DNA of 64,000 nucleotides from Kudoa neothunni (lineage: Eukaryota > Cnidaria): assembly GCA_964304625.1 (NCBI GenBank), contig OZ199839.1, positions 4,092,001 through 4,156,000 on the forward strand, written 5' to 3'. Every line of letters begins with the position of its first letter. Positions within the stretch are counted from its first letter, which is position 1. Both the position numbers and the translations under genes were made by a program. This document shows, piece after piece, positions 47,900-60,166 of this stretch. A model generated the notes under the pieces. The model saw only the letters and a list, made by a program, of their open reading frames with translations. It did no database searches and was not told where the DNA came from.

Positions 47900-48727
47900 A
47901 GCCCAAAAAAATATTATTATACGTTACTGAATGCAACAAATAGCTTCTTTTTGAACAATGATATTATAGATCTTACTCAATGTAACTATTTAAGCGCCAT
48001 TTATGACACGCTGATTCTATTGCATCTTCGGTTCTGTATTACTTTTGGAACGAAAAACTATAATTTAGTGGGAAAATTAAATTATTTAACGTCTAGCATT
48101 ATATCTTGTTTCAAAAAAAGGATCATTTTATTTTTATGCAGTTCTACTACATACGGATTATTTCTTAACTGTTTGAAGTAATATTTTGTGGTATAATTAT
48201 TTTGTTTTTCTTTATTCTAAAAATAAAACTGTTAATTAACATTCAACATTCAAACGAAGGATAACAACAATTGGAGAAAACGAAGAATGCAGCTTAAACA
48301 TGCAGTATAGTTAAAATTTGTATATTTTTATGAATTCATCAGTGAAACGCTTAGTAGTAAGGTTAATTAGAAAATATCGAATTTGGGTTACATAATCTCC
48401 GTTAAACCGAAAGTAAACGAATGTTTGTGCTTCCCGTGGTGATATTGCCGGTTTTGGTGATAACATTAAATATCCATTTTTCAGCAGTAACATATTATAT
48501 CTAATTTAACTGCTATATATTCTTTTTAATGGTTAATTTGTTTTAATTTTAATGCACATAACTTTGCTTGGTTACATGATGCCTTAACTCATAAATATTC
48601 TCATTTCCTACCCCACATAAGCTAAAAGCTTCCTTAAATGGTTCATTGCTGAATTTAACCATGTTGAAAATGTCATATAATTTATGTTTTGAAAAATGAA
48701 AAATTAATTAAGGTAAGTTTATACTGG

Positions 48728-48751
48728 GATCACTCAGTGACCCCACCTCGG
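48728..48751 (-). repeat. piggyBac copy 2 right internal inverted repeat
   Basis: Perfect inverted match, 24 bp, to the internal repeat next to the left end (45744-45767): GGGATCACTCAGTGACCCCA with flanking CCTC. Confidence 0.9.
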
Positions 48752-48792
48752 ACAGGGCGTGATTTTTTCTGAGTCCGTACAGGGAAGGTTAA

Positions 48793-49987
48793 ACATTTTT
48801 ACCTCATCAAATCATCAAACCACAAATTCTGATAAACTGATACATTGTTATCTTTTCCAACTTTATCATGCTTTTATTTCTAAATATCCCCAAATTTAAA
48901 AAAATTCACCTTACTATTTAATTCCGCAATAGCATATACTGTAAAATGTCTAATGACGACTATTGTTGCGCTTTTAAATGTGTACTTGATTAGCTTTCAA
49001 TTATTTCGAGCATAGTTTAGAAAATTCAATCGCTGAATTTAAATTTTACCCTCATTTTCAATAAAGAAATTTAATCTAAGTGGTTTGTCCGAAAAAGTGC
49101 GTACTATCGTTTAATCACGTGATATGCCAAATTGGTAACTTCCTAGTTCAATTAAAAATATTTTGAAGACTATTACTTTTTTACAATCACCAAAATATTA
49201 TGAAATGCTTCACCTAATATAAACTTTGAATACATTGTATTAATGAGAGTGCGTACTATTGTACCCTACTGTAGTTGTTATATTTCAAGTCGAAATAAAT
49301 ATTTAGCAATCAATTTCGCTATTTATTGAATAAACTCTAAATAAACAATTAAAATATATGTATTTTTGAAATTATAATTACAAATTAATAAATTATTAAA
49401 AAAACAAGGATTTAGGAACTCCAGGTCAACTCTAAATGATTTGGCTAAAAAATATAGGGCTACTAATTCACCCGAAAAGATTATCAGAGGAAATATGAGA
49501 AACGCTCCAAACAAGACGACTGAACATAATCTAAAAGGTTATTTTCAGCATTTGGAGGACATTCTTTGGTAGATGTATTTTTCTTATGGATATCAACCGT
49601 AATTATTTTAAAATAATATGTACATTTGGTACTTATACATATAAACTTATCTTTATCTATCTAGCGCTATTAAATAAATAGAAAAAATAGGCATTATCCC
49701 ACAAGCCAAGGTATTCCGATTTTGATCGCAACAAGTCCTGTAGTATCTTTTGTAATCCACAGAATTTTAAATAAATATTTAGGAATTAAAGAGTTTTATC
49801 ATTTTAAATCTTATTAATTTAAATATACAAGCATAATTGCCACCAGAGAAACCAATACAGTTTAAAATATTTTCCTCATGATAATATAAAATTTTAGAGA
49901 TGTGTATTTACACATTAATGAAGATATAAAAATCAGTAGAATTATTGTTTGATGAGATCGTTGCCATTGCGAAGGGAACGTGAAGAG
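48793..49987. other. AT-rich region downstream of PGRMC
   Basis: No exon or repeat recognised on either strand. Confidence 0.4.
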
Positions 49988-51073
49988 CTAGAGCGGACGC
50001 TTACTGGTGAATTCGATCCCGGGTGAATGACTATTATTGTCGCTGTGATTTGAGGACAGGGAAAGGTTGCTCGAGTCATCTTCCATAATGTTAGGAATAG
50101 GAGGTGTCAAAAAGTGTATAGGTTTCGAGAAGGAATTCTTACAATTTAGCTCGTTCAACAAAGGTTTATTATATTGATCACTTGCTATAAGACATGAAAA
50201 ACCAAAAGATTAATCAAAAACAGCCATAAATTTAACAAAAATAATTACAACAATCACGTTGATCAGTGGTTTCATTAGAATCAATCTTAAGTGTGGCATT
50301 GGATGATAAATTTTTTTTTTTTAGGTGAAGCAGAATTTCTAACTTCCGACTGAATGCCACAATATTTGTCAATGTCATCATCAAAAGTATCATCACTATC
50401 ATCAGAAATTTCATCGTCCGAATGATCATACACATATCGTTCTTGGTTGAAACGTATAAGTCTGCCAACACATTGGTAACGTTCTGAAAATTGGCCGTAC
50501 CATTCATTCAACTGGGCTACCTACATCAACAAAAACAACAACTATAACACACAAACGACATGAATCCAGCTGAAATAGATTATATTTATGTAATTACTTC
50601 CGAGGAACTTAAGTCAGGCATCAGATCATCTTCTGTTGGTATGGAATCGCATGATATCGTAAATTTTGAAAGCGCTCTACTTGCGTCTCTACCTGCAAAC
50701 GCAAAATAATGGCCCCCTTTTTCAGCAAGCCAATCAACAACGTTGTATTTAAAAATTAAATTAAAACATTACCTGGACCGTACAAATGACGATCAACTGT
50801 AACATCAAATATGAAACCGTTAACAGCCACAAAAATCACATAATTGGTTTCTGCATGTTTTCCGTCGTAGTTTCTCAATTCATGAATACTTAAATCTTGT
50901 CGTTTGTATCCTTTCAATTTGTGGTTAGGATCTTTGTCGGACAATTTGATTTTGGCGTCTGGGTTCGGCGTTGTGTAGGTCAAATATTTGAAAATCGCAT
51001 AGCTGAACAACAGTAACACCAATGTTATTGCCAACATTGGAAGAACAGTTGGTGAAAGCAACAGATTAACCAT
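49988..51073 (-). CDS. PGRMC: membrane-associated progesterone receptor component (cyt b5-like heme protein)
   Basis: MAPR family: ER membrane-anchored heme-binding protein that partners P450s. Exons 50773-51073, 50598-50716, 50249-50520 and 49988-50184. N-terminal anchor PMLAITLVLLLFSYAIF; cyt b5-like domain YKRQDLSIHELRNYDGK, NGFIFDVTVDRHLYGPG, GHYFAFAGRDASRAL, both Tyr positions of the heme-ligand region kept; then QLNEWYGQFSERYQCVGRL and an acidic stretch SDDEISDDSDD. Read literally, a 12-A run at about 50311-50322 shifts exon 3 to an early stop at 50287 (217 aa). With one A fewer the frame continues in phase into exon 4 and ends at TAG 49988 (295 aa). The longer form is probably right; a run-length error or a real indel could explain it. 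Confidence 0.9.
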
Positions 51074-51478
51074 CCGCAATCTAATTAAGCCCAGTAACAC
51101 CTAAAACAATACTTTGTCCCTTCCGCATGCGTGCAGCCTACGAATGGTAAACCGATATCCCTAATTTGTTGCCCTAAAAAATGGATTTTTGTCTAACAAA
51201 ATAGATACCTTTTATTTCTAGATTATTAATCGGGATAATTTGATACTTAAAACAGACTATGTGAACTTTTTATTGTGGAAAAATTGGTATATTTGCCAAA
51301 CATGCATACGAACAAGCTGTTCGTTAATACTTAGATAGATTGATCTTATTATTGGTTAATCAAATAATGACCGGTAAATAACACCGTTCTTAAATTTCTC
51401 CGCCTCACTTTTAAATTATAGTTTAATGCAACCATCTTTATATTGGCTAAAAGATATTTTCGTTAGACGTGAAATATT

Positions 51479-51519
<41 letters not shown>

Positions 51520-52351
51520 CGTATTGATAGTTATTTTGAACCTTATTGTAATTTTTGGTCTAATCAACACTGGCCTTAGACGAATTTATATTGATTATTG
51601 AATTCGGGCGTTGTTAATTTAGTCGGTCCAAAACAGTATTATACTTCTGTAAGTCTCCGATGATACTCTTAGAAGTCCCATAGGCATAGAAGAACCTGAT
51701 TTTTATTTTTTTTTCTCAAAGCTATGAAATCATATCGCTAATTTTTTTTGAAATAAGCACCATCTGCCGAATTAATATAGTTACAAAATATATTTAATAA
51801 GACCAGAAAACTAATCTCTAAGCTCTGCGGAAATGATTTAGAACAAAATCTTAAAAAATATGCGTCTTTTCAAATATAGCAATTCTTACTTGATTACATG
51901 CTAGAATTAGAATGTATTCATTAGAATTGAAAAATTATGAGCTTTTTGTTCTCATTCTATTACTCATCATTCAATTATTTGGTATAAACCTACATAGAAT
52001 TAGGTGTTAAGTTTATGTTTGTTTACAAACTATAAACATAAGCGCTCATAGTTGATCACTGCCATATGACGACGTTTATTTTGTTTTCTGCAATTAATTA
52101 TCCCAATTTAAGTTTAATTTGCATTATTCTATTTTAGGTTCTGGAATCTCCTATAGCGATTGCAATAATTTTTGTCTTAAAATTTGTATATATATTGAAG
52201 TTGCCTTAACTTAACATTCGATTGAATGATTCTGCGACTTACCGCACATAAATGAATCACGCTGAAAAATCTACAAGGGCATTCCTTTGCAGTCCAACAG
52301 CCAGACACGTACGATGGCCAATTGCTCTGGGTATGCAGCGAAGGGATTATA
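51074..52351. other. intergenic, with a coding-like stretch next to the hAT
   Basis: Mostly AT-rich. At 52225-52355 the base composition rises in G+C and all frames look coding-like: plus-strand RAFLCSPTARHVRWPIALG or LKNLQGHSFAVQQPD; minus-strand HTQSNWPSYVSGCW with a GTAAGT donor. I cannot choose between them. Confidence 0.3.
51482..51515. repeat. (TA)n microsatellite
   Basis: Uninterrupted TA run of about 34 bp. Confidence 0.95.
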
Positions 52352-52359
52352 ATATAGAG

Positions 52360-54673
52360 CAGTGGTTCTTAACTTGGGTTCGGTCGAGGATTCTGATAGG
52401 TTCGATGAAAAAATTCCAATTATTAGATCAAATCTAGGATTAATATTCTTTATAGTTTTAATATTTTAAATAAACCTTCTACTGGTTGTATTTATAATCC
52501 TAATTAGAAGCTTTATTAAAAAGATAATAGTGATAAATTAAAAAATTGTCGATAATTTAATTACAATTATGATTTGAGCGTTTGAAATTCTTTTCGATTT
52601 ATCTGATTAGTACAATCACGTTAACGAGTTACAGAGTCTATTGCGTGGCAGTGTTATTTGCTTGCTAGTTTTGTGAGGGTTACTGGAAATAATTATTGGC
52701 TCTTTGAATGTTTAACAAAAAAAGAAAGTGGTCAAATGAATTTGTACAGTTCGGGTTTATCTATGTTATGGAACTTAGTGGTATTCAGCGACCTCTTTGC
52801 ATGATATGTCACTCGAAGTTAAGTAATTCTGGTTCGGTACCAGCAAAACTAAAGGAGAATTTCACAGATGTCCATGAACATTCTGTATATAGGAATATGA
52901 CTCTTTCCGAGCTTGAAGCAAAGAGAGAAAGGTATGATGAAAGAACCACGTTGCAAAATTTTGGATTTGTTAATATTGATAAGCCTATCTTAACAGCAAC
53001 ATATGAAGTTTCATATCTCATTGGCAAACAAGGTAAACCTCACAATATTGGTGAAACGCTCGTTAAACCTGCCACGTTGAAGATGGCAAATATTTTATTG
53101 GGAAGTATTGCAGAAAAATAATTAGCACAACTTCCTTTGTCAAATGAAACCGCTAAGAAAGAATTGATGATATGAGTAAAGACATTCCGGATCAATTAAT
53201 TTCTAATCTAATTTCAAGCAGAACAAAGTTTAGTTTAGAATTCGACGAAACTACTGATATCTCAAACCTAAGTCAACTGGTTTCGTTTGTTAGATATTTG
53301 AAAAATTGTGTGATAGTTGAAGATTTTATTTTTTCAAACCTTTAACAGCAACTACCAAGGCAGTGGATGTTAAGAAAGTTGTCGATGAGTTTTTCAAAGA
53401 CAAAGAACTTTCATGGAATATGGTTTCTTCTATTTGCACTGATGGTTCCCCAGGTGTGCTGGGGCGTAACTCTGGTTTTTGCTCATTTGTGAAAGCAGAT
53501 GTACCTCATATTATTGTTACACATTGCATTTTACATAGATATGCATTAGCAACAAAGAATATGCCTCCAAGGCTGGCAGAAGTGTTGAAAATCGTTATCG
53601 ATTGTGGAAATTTTGTGAGACTTAGTGCTTTGAATCATCTAAACTCCAAATATTTGTGCAACGAAATGGATTCTGAATTTTAGATATTTTTGTTTTATTC
53701 AATTGTGAGGTAGCTGTCTCGAGGTAAAGTATTAAATCACGTTTATACCCTGCGAAAGGAAATAGGTTTATTTTTGCTGGAGTGTAACCAATGTCATGCT
53801 CAATGTTTCAATAATTTAGAAGTTATTCCTCTTTCGGCATACATGGCTGATATTTTTGATTCCATAAATTGTTTGAATCAGCAAATGCAAGGAAATCGAG
53901 TCAACATCATTGAGGCAGAGGAGTATCTTAGTGCATTCCGAATAAAATTATCTTTATACAAACGACGAATAATGGTCGAAATTCCGCAAACTTTCCACTT
54001 TTAGACGAATTTATAATATTAATGATTGCGATAACAACGATTTGATCATTTTATCTTTCGAATTAAAGGAAATAATTGTTGCACATTTAGAAGAACTTTC
54101 TAACTCACTCGATGGCTGTTTCCCTTCTAAAAATTTATTCCCCGACTGGATGAGGCAGCCATTTAGCTTCGATACTTCAGCTGAGGATACCAATAATAAA
54201 TATTTTGATGAATTTATCGAACCTCAACACAACAACATTAAAAAATAACTTTTTGAAAAAGTTTCACCATCAATCTTTTGGATAAATCAAATTGAGAAAT
54301 ACCCTACAATTTCGATGAAGGCTTTGGAAGTTTTTATTGCTTTCGTAACAGCTTACCTTTGCGAACAATCATTTTTAAGATTGGTCACCATAAAAAATAA
54401 GTTAAGAAATAAGCTTTTCTGCGAAAGCGATATGCGAATTGATTTCTCCAACACTTTGCCTCGTATTACGGAATTTGTTGCGAAAAAGAGAACAAAAATC
54501 GCACTAATTAGCTTTATATTAATTTAATTTTCACATTTTTCAACTTTTATGATGTGCCAAATATTGATTAAATTATAATTCATTTTATTTAAAAAATTTT
54601 ATGTTTGGGGGTTCGACGAGGCGTGCTATAGGATAGTAGTGGTTCAGCCATTCCAAAAGGTTAAGAAACACTG
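52360..54673 (+). mobile_element. hAT transposon, 2,314 bp with perfect 8-bp target duplication
   Basis: Bounded by ATATAGAG on both sides (52352-52359 and 54674-54681). The left end reads CAGTGGTTCTTAACTTGGG and the right end, opposite strand, CAGTGTTTCTTAACC, standard hAT termini. Transposase at 52708-54527. Perfect duplication and near-complete coding suggest moderate age. Confidence 0.93.
52708..54527 (+). pseudogene. hAT transposase (ZBED5/FAM200-like), multiple breaks
   Basis: The N-terminal BED-like finger is in 52708-53121 (KRKWSNEFVQFGF, LCMICHSKLSNS, ending H...H in TDVHEHSVY). Next comes YEVSYLIGKQGKPHNIGE, the typical lead-in. Catalytic contexts: LEFDETTDISNLSQL (about 53240), CTDGSPGVLGRNSGF (about 53440, with THCILHRYAL after it) and YLCEQSFLRLVTIKNKLRN (about 54355, the third acidic residue and dimerisation block). 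Frame is lost near 53120, 53170, 53345, 53685-53770, 54000 and 54245. Confidence 0.9.
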
Positions 54674-54681
54674 ATATAGAG

Positions 54682-55147
54682 GAAAGCGTTTCTGAAATTT
54701 CAACATTTTTCAACATAAAACGGTCGCAGTATATTTTTATCATTAAATACGTAAATAAGGTGAATATTTTAGCTTTAGTATGATTATCTAGAGAATTAAT
54801 TGATTTAAAAACAATAAAAATAATTGTTTCAAACAAGACATGAATTAATCAATAAAATTTCATTATATTAAATAAGCGACCTATATTTCAAAGTTCAAAA
54901 TTATTTTCGAGATATTTTCACCATAAATCCAATTATTTATAGCCATCATTTGTATGTTAATTAAGATGCTTATTTTTATTTTATCAAGTAATTAATTTTA
55001 ACGCTGTGACCGCGTTGAATAAAATTTAAAAAACTACAACTATATGGGGAAAAAATTTTTCAATATTTCTCGGTTGTTTTTGCCTTTTATTTTATGAATT
55101 TCAATGCTTAAATTCTTCTGTGTGTCAAATAGCAAATCAATTCTGGT
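54682..55147. other. AT-rich spacer
   Basis: Nothing recognised between the hAT element and the next hAT fragment. Confidence 0.4.
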
Positions 55148-55529
55148 TTATCCAAACGTTTTCAATAACATTTGGTTATGATAATGTTTGGCAGATCGCT
55201 CATGTTTATTGAAAGCGTTAGTCGAGTTATTCAAATTAGAATATCCTCTTTTCACCCACATATTTTCATTTGTCGCAGAAAATAACAGGCAGAAGAAAAA
55301 AAAGTTTTTTTGTTGTAGTACATCCACACAACCATCCTTTCCTCTTGTACCGTACACTATGAAAGGTACGAGTAATTTTCTCTCCTAACTGTTGTTTAAA
55401 CTCATAAAGTTTCGGTGTTGGTCTACACTTTGTTATGATTCTCATCTTTTCCTCATAGGGAAGTTTTGAAAACTGTTTGAGATAATGACTATCCATGTTT
55501 GAAAGTAACATGATAAAACCAACAAACAC
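55148..55529 (-). pseudogene. hAT transposase N-terminal fragment with TTF-type zinc finger
   Basis: The minus strand reads LPYEEKMRIITKCRPTP, TRTFHSVRYKRKGWLCGC and VIFCDK, then in another frame MWVKRGYSNLNNSTNAFNKH and ERSAKHYHNQMLL. This is the TTF-type finger seen in ZMYM1-like hAT transposases (R-x-F-x-x-x-W...W-L...C...L-F...W-x-x-G-F-S-N-W...H-E-x-S-x-x-H). A poly-T run near 55297 marks the frame change. No catalytic domain follows; ends not found. Confidence 0.68.
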
Positions 55530-56836
55530 TTCAACAGATAATCAAAATAGAGATTATGATTAATTTATTAGCAACTCGGATTTTCTCTGAAATATTACCT
55601 AATTTTATCATTTCGCAGACACTGATTAAGATTTAAAAATTTGAAAAATAACTAGAATTTTATGTATGAGATATGCCAATCGGCTCCCCCTACTGCATGT
55701 TGTCACGTGACCACGCGGGTATGCAGAATTTAGTTTACATACCCTGATTAGTACAAAAAATGGAGATGCGAGGAATCTCCACGCACGTGCCAGTTACGCT
55801 CATATACGTGTGTTTAATATAGGAGGCTGTCGTGACCTAAATATTTGAAAAATTCTTCAATTTTATGCATAAAATTTTATTTATATATTTTTTATAATAT
55901 GTATATTATAAATTCACAACTGAAAATTCCTTATTCATCTGTATTGGAAGTTGACAAATCAGGCATCGCAAGCTTTCATTTGCCTGTTTTACACACTTAG
56001 ACCCACGAAAATTACTCCATGTCAAGCTATTTTGGATTATTATTGATTCCGGTTTTATTAAATTTGACAAATATTCTACTTATATTGATTGTAATTTATA
56101 TATATTCAAACTAATACTGAGATAAATGCAACTCATTTTTCTATTTGCGTGCTTCATTAATACATACATTATTTATTTCTGAATTGGTGTTATCCTATTA
56201 ATTCTCATGTTATACCCTGTAATGCAGGTACGAAAATTTTCCCACCTAACATATTCCAGGTATGCACTGCATACCTGTGCGACACGCATGCGCATCGATA
56301 TTTTTTGGAAATGCTTATTCTGCGTTAATCATTATTTTATGCATACTCAAATGAAATAAAATAAATTTTGCCATTATTTCGTCTATTTATGTATTGATTT
56401 AATAATGTTCGAGTGAAATAAATTGTGCGAATCGATAGTCTATTCGCGATCTCAAAAAATTCGAAAGGAATTATGAAATTGCGAATAATACAAATAAATG
56501 GTAACAACTAACTATTCTTATGCAATAAAAAATTATTTTTATTGTTTCTCATTTGATCGACTCTAAGTATCTCGCTACAAATTCACGTTATCTAATTTAC
56601 AAATATTTTTAAAAAATAAAATTTTTGGTTTCGTCCTCGAATCGATTATAATACTGTGAACCTCCTTTCGGACACCAAAAATGCCTTCAACTCGGGTCGA
56701 ACTTCTTTGCTTTAATAACTTAAATAGATCTACTTAATATTTGAGAGCTTGATTAAATGAAATAGATGGATTCACGATTTCCGATAAATCTTAATCAGAT
56801 GTCTTGTTATCATTTGTTTCATTGTTTTTCACACCC
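55530..56836. other. intergenic, partly G+C-richer
   Basis: 55675-55825 (GGCTCCCCCTACTGCATG, CACGTGACCACGCGGG) and 56225-56300 (GGTATGCACTGCATACC, CGACACGCATGCGCATCG) stand out from AT-rich surroundings and may be ends of a non-autonomous element, but no pairing was established. Confidence 0.35.
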
Positions 56837-57103
56837 TTAATTATTTTTTAGACATACGTTTAAAACATTCTCAGGTGACCACTTTTCAAGAACACCATGA
56901 AGCTTCCCATTCCATTCTGGGACTGTTCCAATAAGAATGCTCCCAACCTCAGCATGGAACGTAACATATTTTAATTTAACCTGGTCTTTAAATACTGTAT
57001 ACCTTCTACAGTTAAAATGATCGTTATAATTGTTGCTTTCCTTTGGAGCGAATCTTCTCACCATTGCAATGGTATTGTCATTGTTAATAATACCACCATT
57101 CAC
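56837..57103 (-). other. coding-like open frame, unrecognised
   Basis: 88 codons on the minus strand with protein-like content (FNCRRYTVFKDQVKLKYVTF, ILIGTVPEWNGKLHGVLEKW) ending in TAA. Possible acceptor (AAATAG) about 10 bp upstream of the first codon. It could be the last exon of a host gene or part of an old transposon; no family named. Confidence 0.35.
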
Positions 57104-57755
57104 TCATGTGTAAAACATCTATTTATAAAATTTGTTATCAACATCACGCATGAGGCCTTATTTAATGTTTATCAAGAATTGATTAAAAGTACTAAACTCC
57201 CTGATTTTAAAATTACATCTTTTATTAGAATCCCATTAAATATTGACATTCTTTTCAGGTCATACTTATCCACAGTCATTTTTTTAGATTTCCTAACTCG
57301 TGTGCCGGATCATAATATTGAATTATTATATATTTCTCAGAAAAGCTTTTGTAATTTCTTGGTTAGATAATTTTTATTATTTCCGCGATTACTCACGAAG
57401 CGCGAAAAGTGTACTTTCAGATACAATTTCCATTACGTAGAATCGCTGTATTACGTGCAAGCAATCTTTTTTATTTATTTTTAGTTATTCTATAGTTGAA
57501 AGTATTTTCTTTATTAACGTAAAAATTAGGAAATTCAAAGTTCGTTTGACGTCAAAATACTAGCGATTACGTACGAGCACAGTCGCACTGTATTTCCTTC
57601 AATCATAAATATAAAATTGGAGTAGATTATAGTGCAAAGTGTATTTTCTTAATTGTCAATGTTAACTAAAATAGATATTGTTGTGATTATTACATTCAAA
57701 ATTGTAGATAACAAACTCGAAATGTTGATTAAAAATGATTACAAGTGTAAATTAA

Positions 57756-60063
57756 CATGCTTAGTCTTCCGAGTATCTTTGGGGTCCGTTAGACCCCAAT
57801 GGATGTTTGAAGCAATTTTAGTGAATCTTATATTGCATAAGATGATTTAAAATCATATCTATTCTCCTACAAATATTAGTTCTATTAAAATATAACAGAA
57901 AATTTAAATTTGTACATTTAGGTAACGAAATAATCAAAATACTTACATATTCCTTCGTTTGGGGTCCAATGGACTCCGTGTTTTTTTTCTATCAAACAAC
58001 AAAGAAAAATAATTTACAACAATTTTGAGATTTAAATAAAATTTTATCTAGAGGAAACAGAGGAAAATTGAAAAAACCATACATACGTTAAATACCGATC
58101 ATTACGGACGGTTAAAACACTGCCATAAGTGGTTCTGGGCGTAATATTTTGGATGAAGTTGTATCCGATATCAATGAATTTTATGATATCTTTGGATAAT
58201 TTAGATATATATATATATTATACATGTCATTCTAATGTTTCTGAAGATAATAAACGCTATCGAAACATTTACGAAAATAAGGATAATGTTCATTGGTTTT
58301 CCGAGAAACTTCAAATAACTAAAAGTTTAAACCGGAATATTTTTCAAAATACCCAGGTTCAATTTCTTATGTTTCAAACAGAGTCACCTTCTTAGCTGAT
58401 CATTTCTCATATTTTATGGTGAATCTATTTTCTCAATTGTTATTTCAAACATTAAAACGTTTACCAATTTTAATCATCAGAACTATTTGAAGACTTTTCA
58501 AAGCAAGATTTATTAGCTAATTCGGGAATCGAAAATTGTATTCCCACTTTTAAATCTTAATTAGAATGATTCAATTTGCTTTGGAGTGTTGGAAAGCGAA
58601 AGGATCTTTTTCGAAGGATAATGCCATTAAATAGGTTTAATCAAATTTCGTGGGCCGTTCATTATAAAGAAATCAAAACCAAAGAAGCTTGAAGAATAAT
58701 AGATAAATTCTTTCTCATTTGTGATTTTTTAAGAGTTGGAAAGGTTGTCGTTCCCAACATTATTACCTCCAGGTGAGTTTGACCATTGACAAACAGCTAC
58801 TTGCTTTTAGGGGAAATTTTTCTTAGGGCAATATGCCGAATTAAGTATTTCCTCCTTACCAATCCTGAGCCGAAGTACACTCATAACTTTTCTGTGTCTG
58901 TGTATTTGAATAAAAATAATGAAACGTCAACAAATGTTGGGGAGATATTGTCCTAGATCATGTGTCATCATTAATGGAAAGTGGGAGAAATATCATTTGT
59001 GAAAATTTCTTTATTTCTGTATCCATTTTCCAAACACTGTTACACAGGGAATGACTGGAAAAATCCGAAATAATAAAAGAGATATTACAAATTATCTAAA
59101 AATGAATGCAAAACGGGAAGCTTCTGTACACTTTTGTCTAATCAAAAACTAATACCAATCTCCTATGTTCCTATAAAAGGTAAAGCAGTTTTACTACTAA
59201 CAACCTCCGGTTCATTACAAATGTTGAAGATACAGGCTGAAAAACCTGTTGTTAACCTGGAATATAATCGTTAAAAAGGAGGAATGGAAACAGTGGATCA
59301 TATTATTGTCACAACGAGTGTGTAAAGTAAACGAATCGATGGTCGACAACAGTATTCTTCATGATGGTTAGTATTAACTTGGTTAATTCATTTCATCTTT
59401 ATGACTGTTCTCTATGATCTCAATTGTTCAATAATTAAGTTTCTAGAAGAGATTGAAGATAGTTGGGTGAAGGATTATGTTCAGAGGAATAAAAATCGCG
59501 TTGCTAAGAATTATAATTGCATAATAAAATTTCTTTCTCGCGAGTGATGCTGTTATTGTTCGAGATCTCGAGACAGAAAAGCGAGGATTTTTTGTTTGTA
59601 GAACCATCTGTAATGAAAGCAGTTCTAAAGTTATTTTCGTGATCTTTTTTAGTACAAAAAATCAAAACAAGATAAATATCTCGCATTTCGTGTATTTTGG
59701 AACAATATGTATTGCGGGTATTATTAGGCGTGATCATTAATAAATTAATTACGAAGGAAACAATTTTTAAGATTTATTTAATGCGGAATGATATATACTT
59801 TTATTAAAATCCATTATATTAAAAAAGAGGCTAAACTCGTTTAATTTAATGCTTAATTTAACCTTTTAAATGTTTCGGTAACTATCGTTAACAACCGGCG
59901 CTGTTATAATTGTAACGTTTTCCACTATTTTATCGATAGTATTCTCTCATACTTTAGTAAATTATTTATTACGTTTTTATCCATAATTAACGCTAATAAA
60001 ATGTGGGTCCATTGGACTCCAAAAGAAGGAATGTATAAAGTCGATTTTCGGTTGCTAGGAAGG
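57756..60063 (+). mobile_element. piggyBac copy 3, third family, decayed
   Basis: TTAA at 57752-57755 and 60064-60067. Right terminus, opposite strand, CCTTCCTAGCAACCG; internal repeat TTTGGGGTCC...AGACCCC (57778-57800, second copy 57958-57975) and its inverted form near 60003-60020. Transposase remains at 58115-59500: GRNILDEVVSDINEFYD, LTIDKQLLAFRGNFS (first Asp context, about 58780) and KGGMETVDHII (third Asp context, about 59277). Many stops and frame changes; older than copies 1 and 2. The left terminus is diverged from the right one. Confidence 0.75.
58115..59500 (+). pseudogene. piggyBac transposase remnant (copy 3)
   Basis: Recognisable blocks only: the N-terminal SGRNILDEVVSDINEFYD, LWSVGKRKDLFRRIMPLNRF (family context of the M-x-x-x-R-F stretch), IDKQLLAFRGNF, WKVGEISFVKISLFLYPF in place of the middle catalytic block, PVVNLEYNR with KGGMETVDHI. 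No frame runs longer than about 90 codons. Confidence 0.72.
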
Positions 60064-60166
60064 TTAATTTGAAATAATATGAAAATAATCAAATAAATTT
60101 TAATAATACCATAATTAGTGAAAATTATATTAATAAAATTTAAACTACATCTCTTTAAATTTTTAA

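Larger units (their letters stand above)
45731..48788 (+). mobile_element. piggyBac copy 2, 3,058 bp with TTAA duplication
   Basis: Flanked by TTAA (45727-45730 and 48789-48792). Left terminus CCCCTGGCTGTAC followed directly by an internal repeat GAGGTGGGGTCACTGAGTGA. At the right the same internal repeat is inverted (48728-48751) but separated from the terminus GTACAGGGAAGG by about 27 bp. This reproduces the short-spacer/long-spacer asymmetry of classic piggyBac ends. Transposase at 46218-47899; 47900-48700 is 3' non-coding. Confidence 0.93.

Noticed and set aside
50011-50030. Possible tRNA B-box (GAATTCGATCCCGGG).
   Set aside because: No matching A-box or cloverleaf; it lies inside PGRMC exon 4.
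57017-57370. 117-codon plus-strand frame.
   Set aside because: Low-complexity hydrophobic composition and no family; the overlapping minus-strand frame looks more protein-like, though also unproven.
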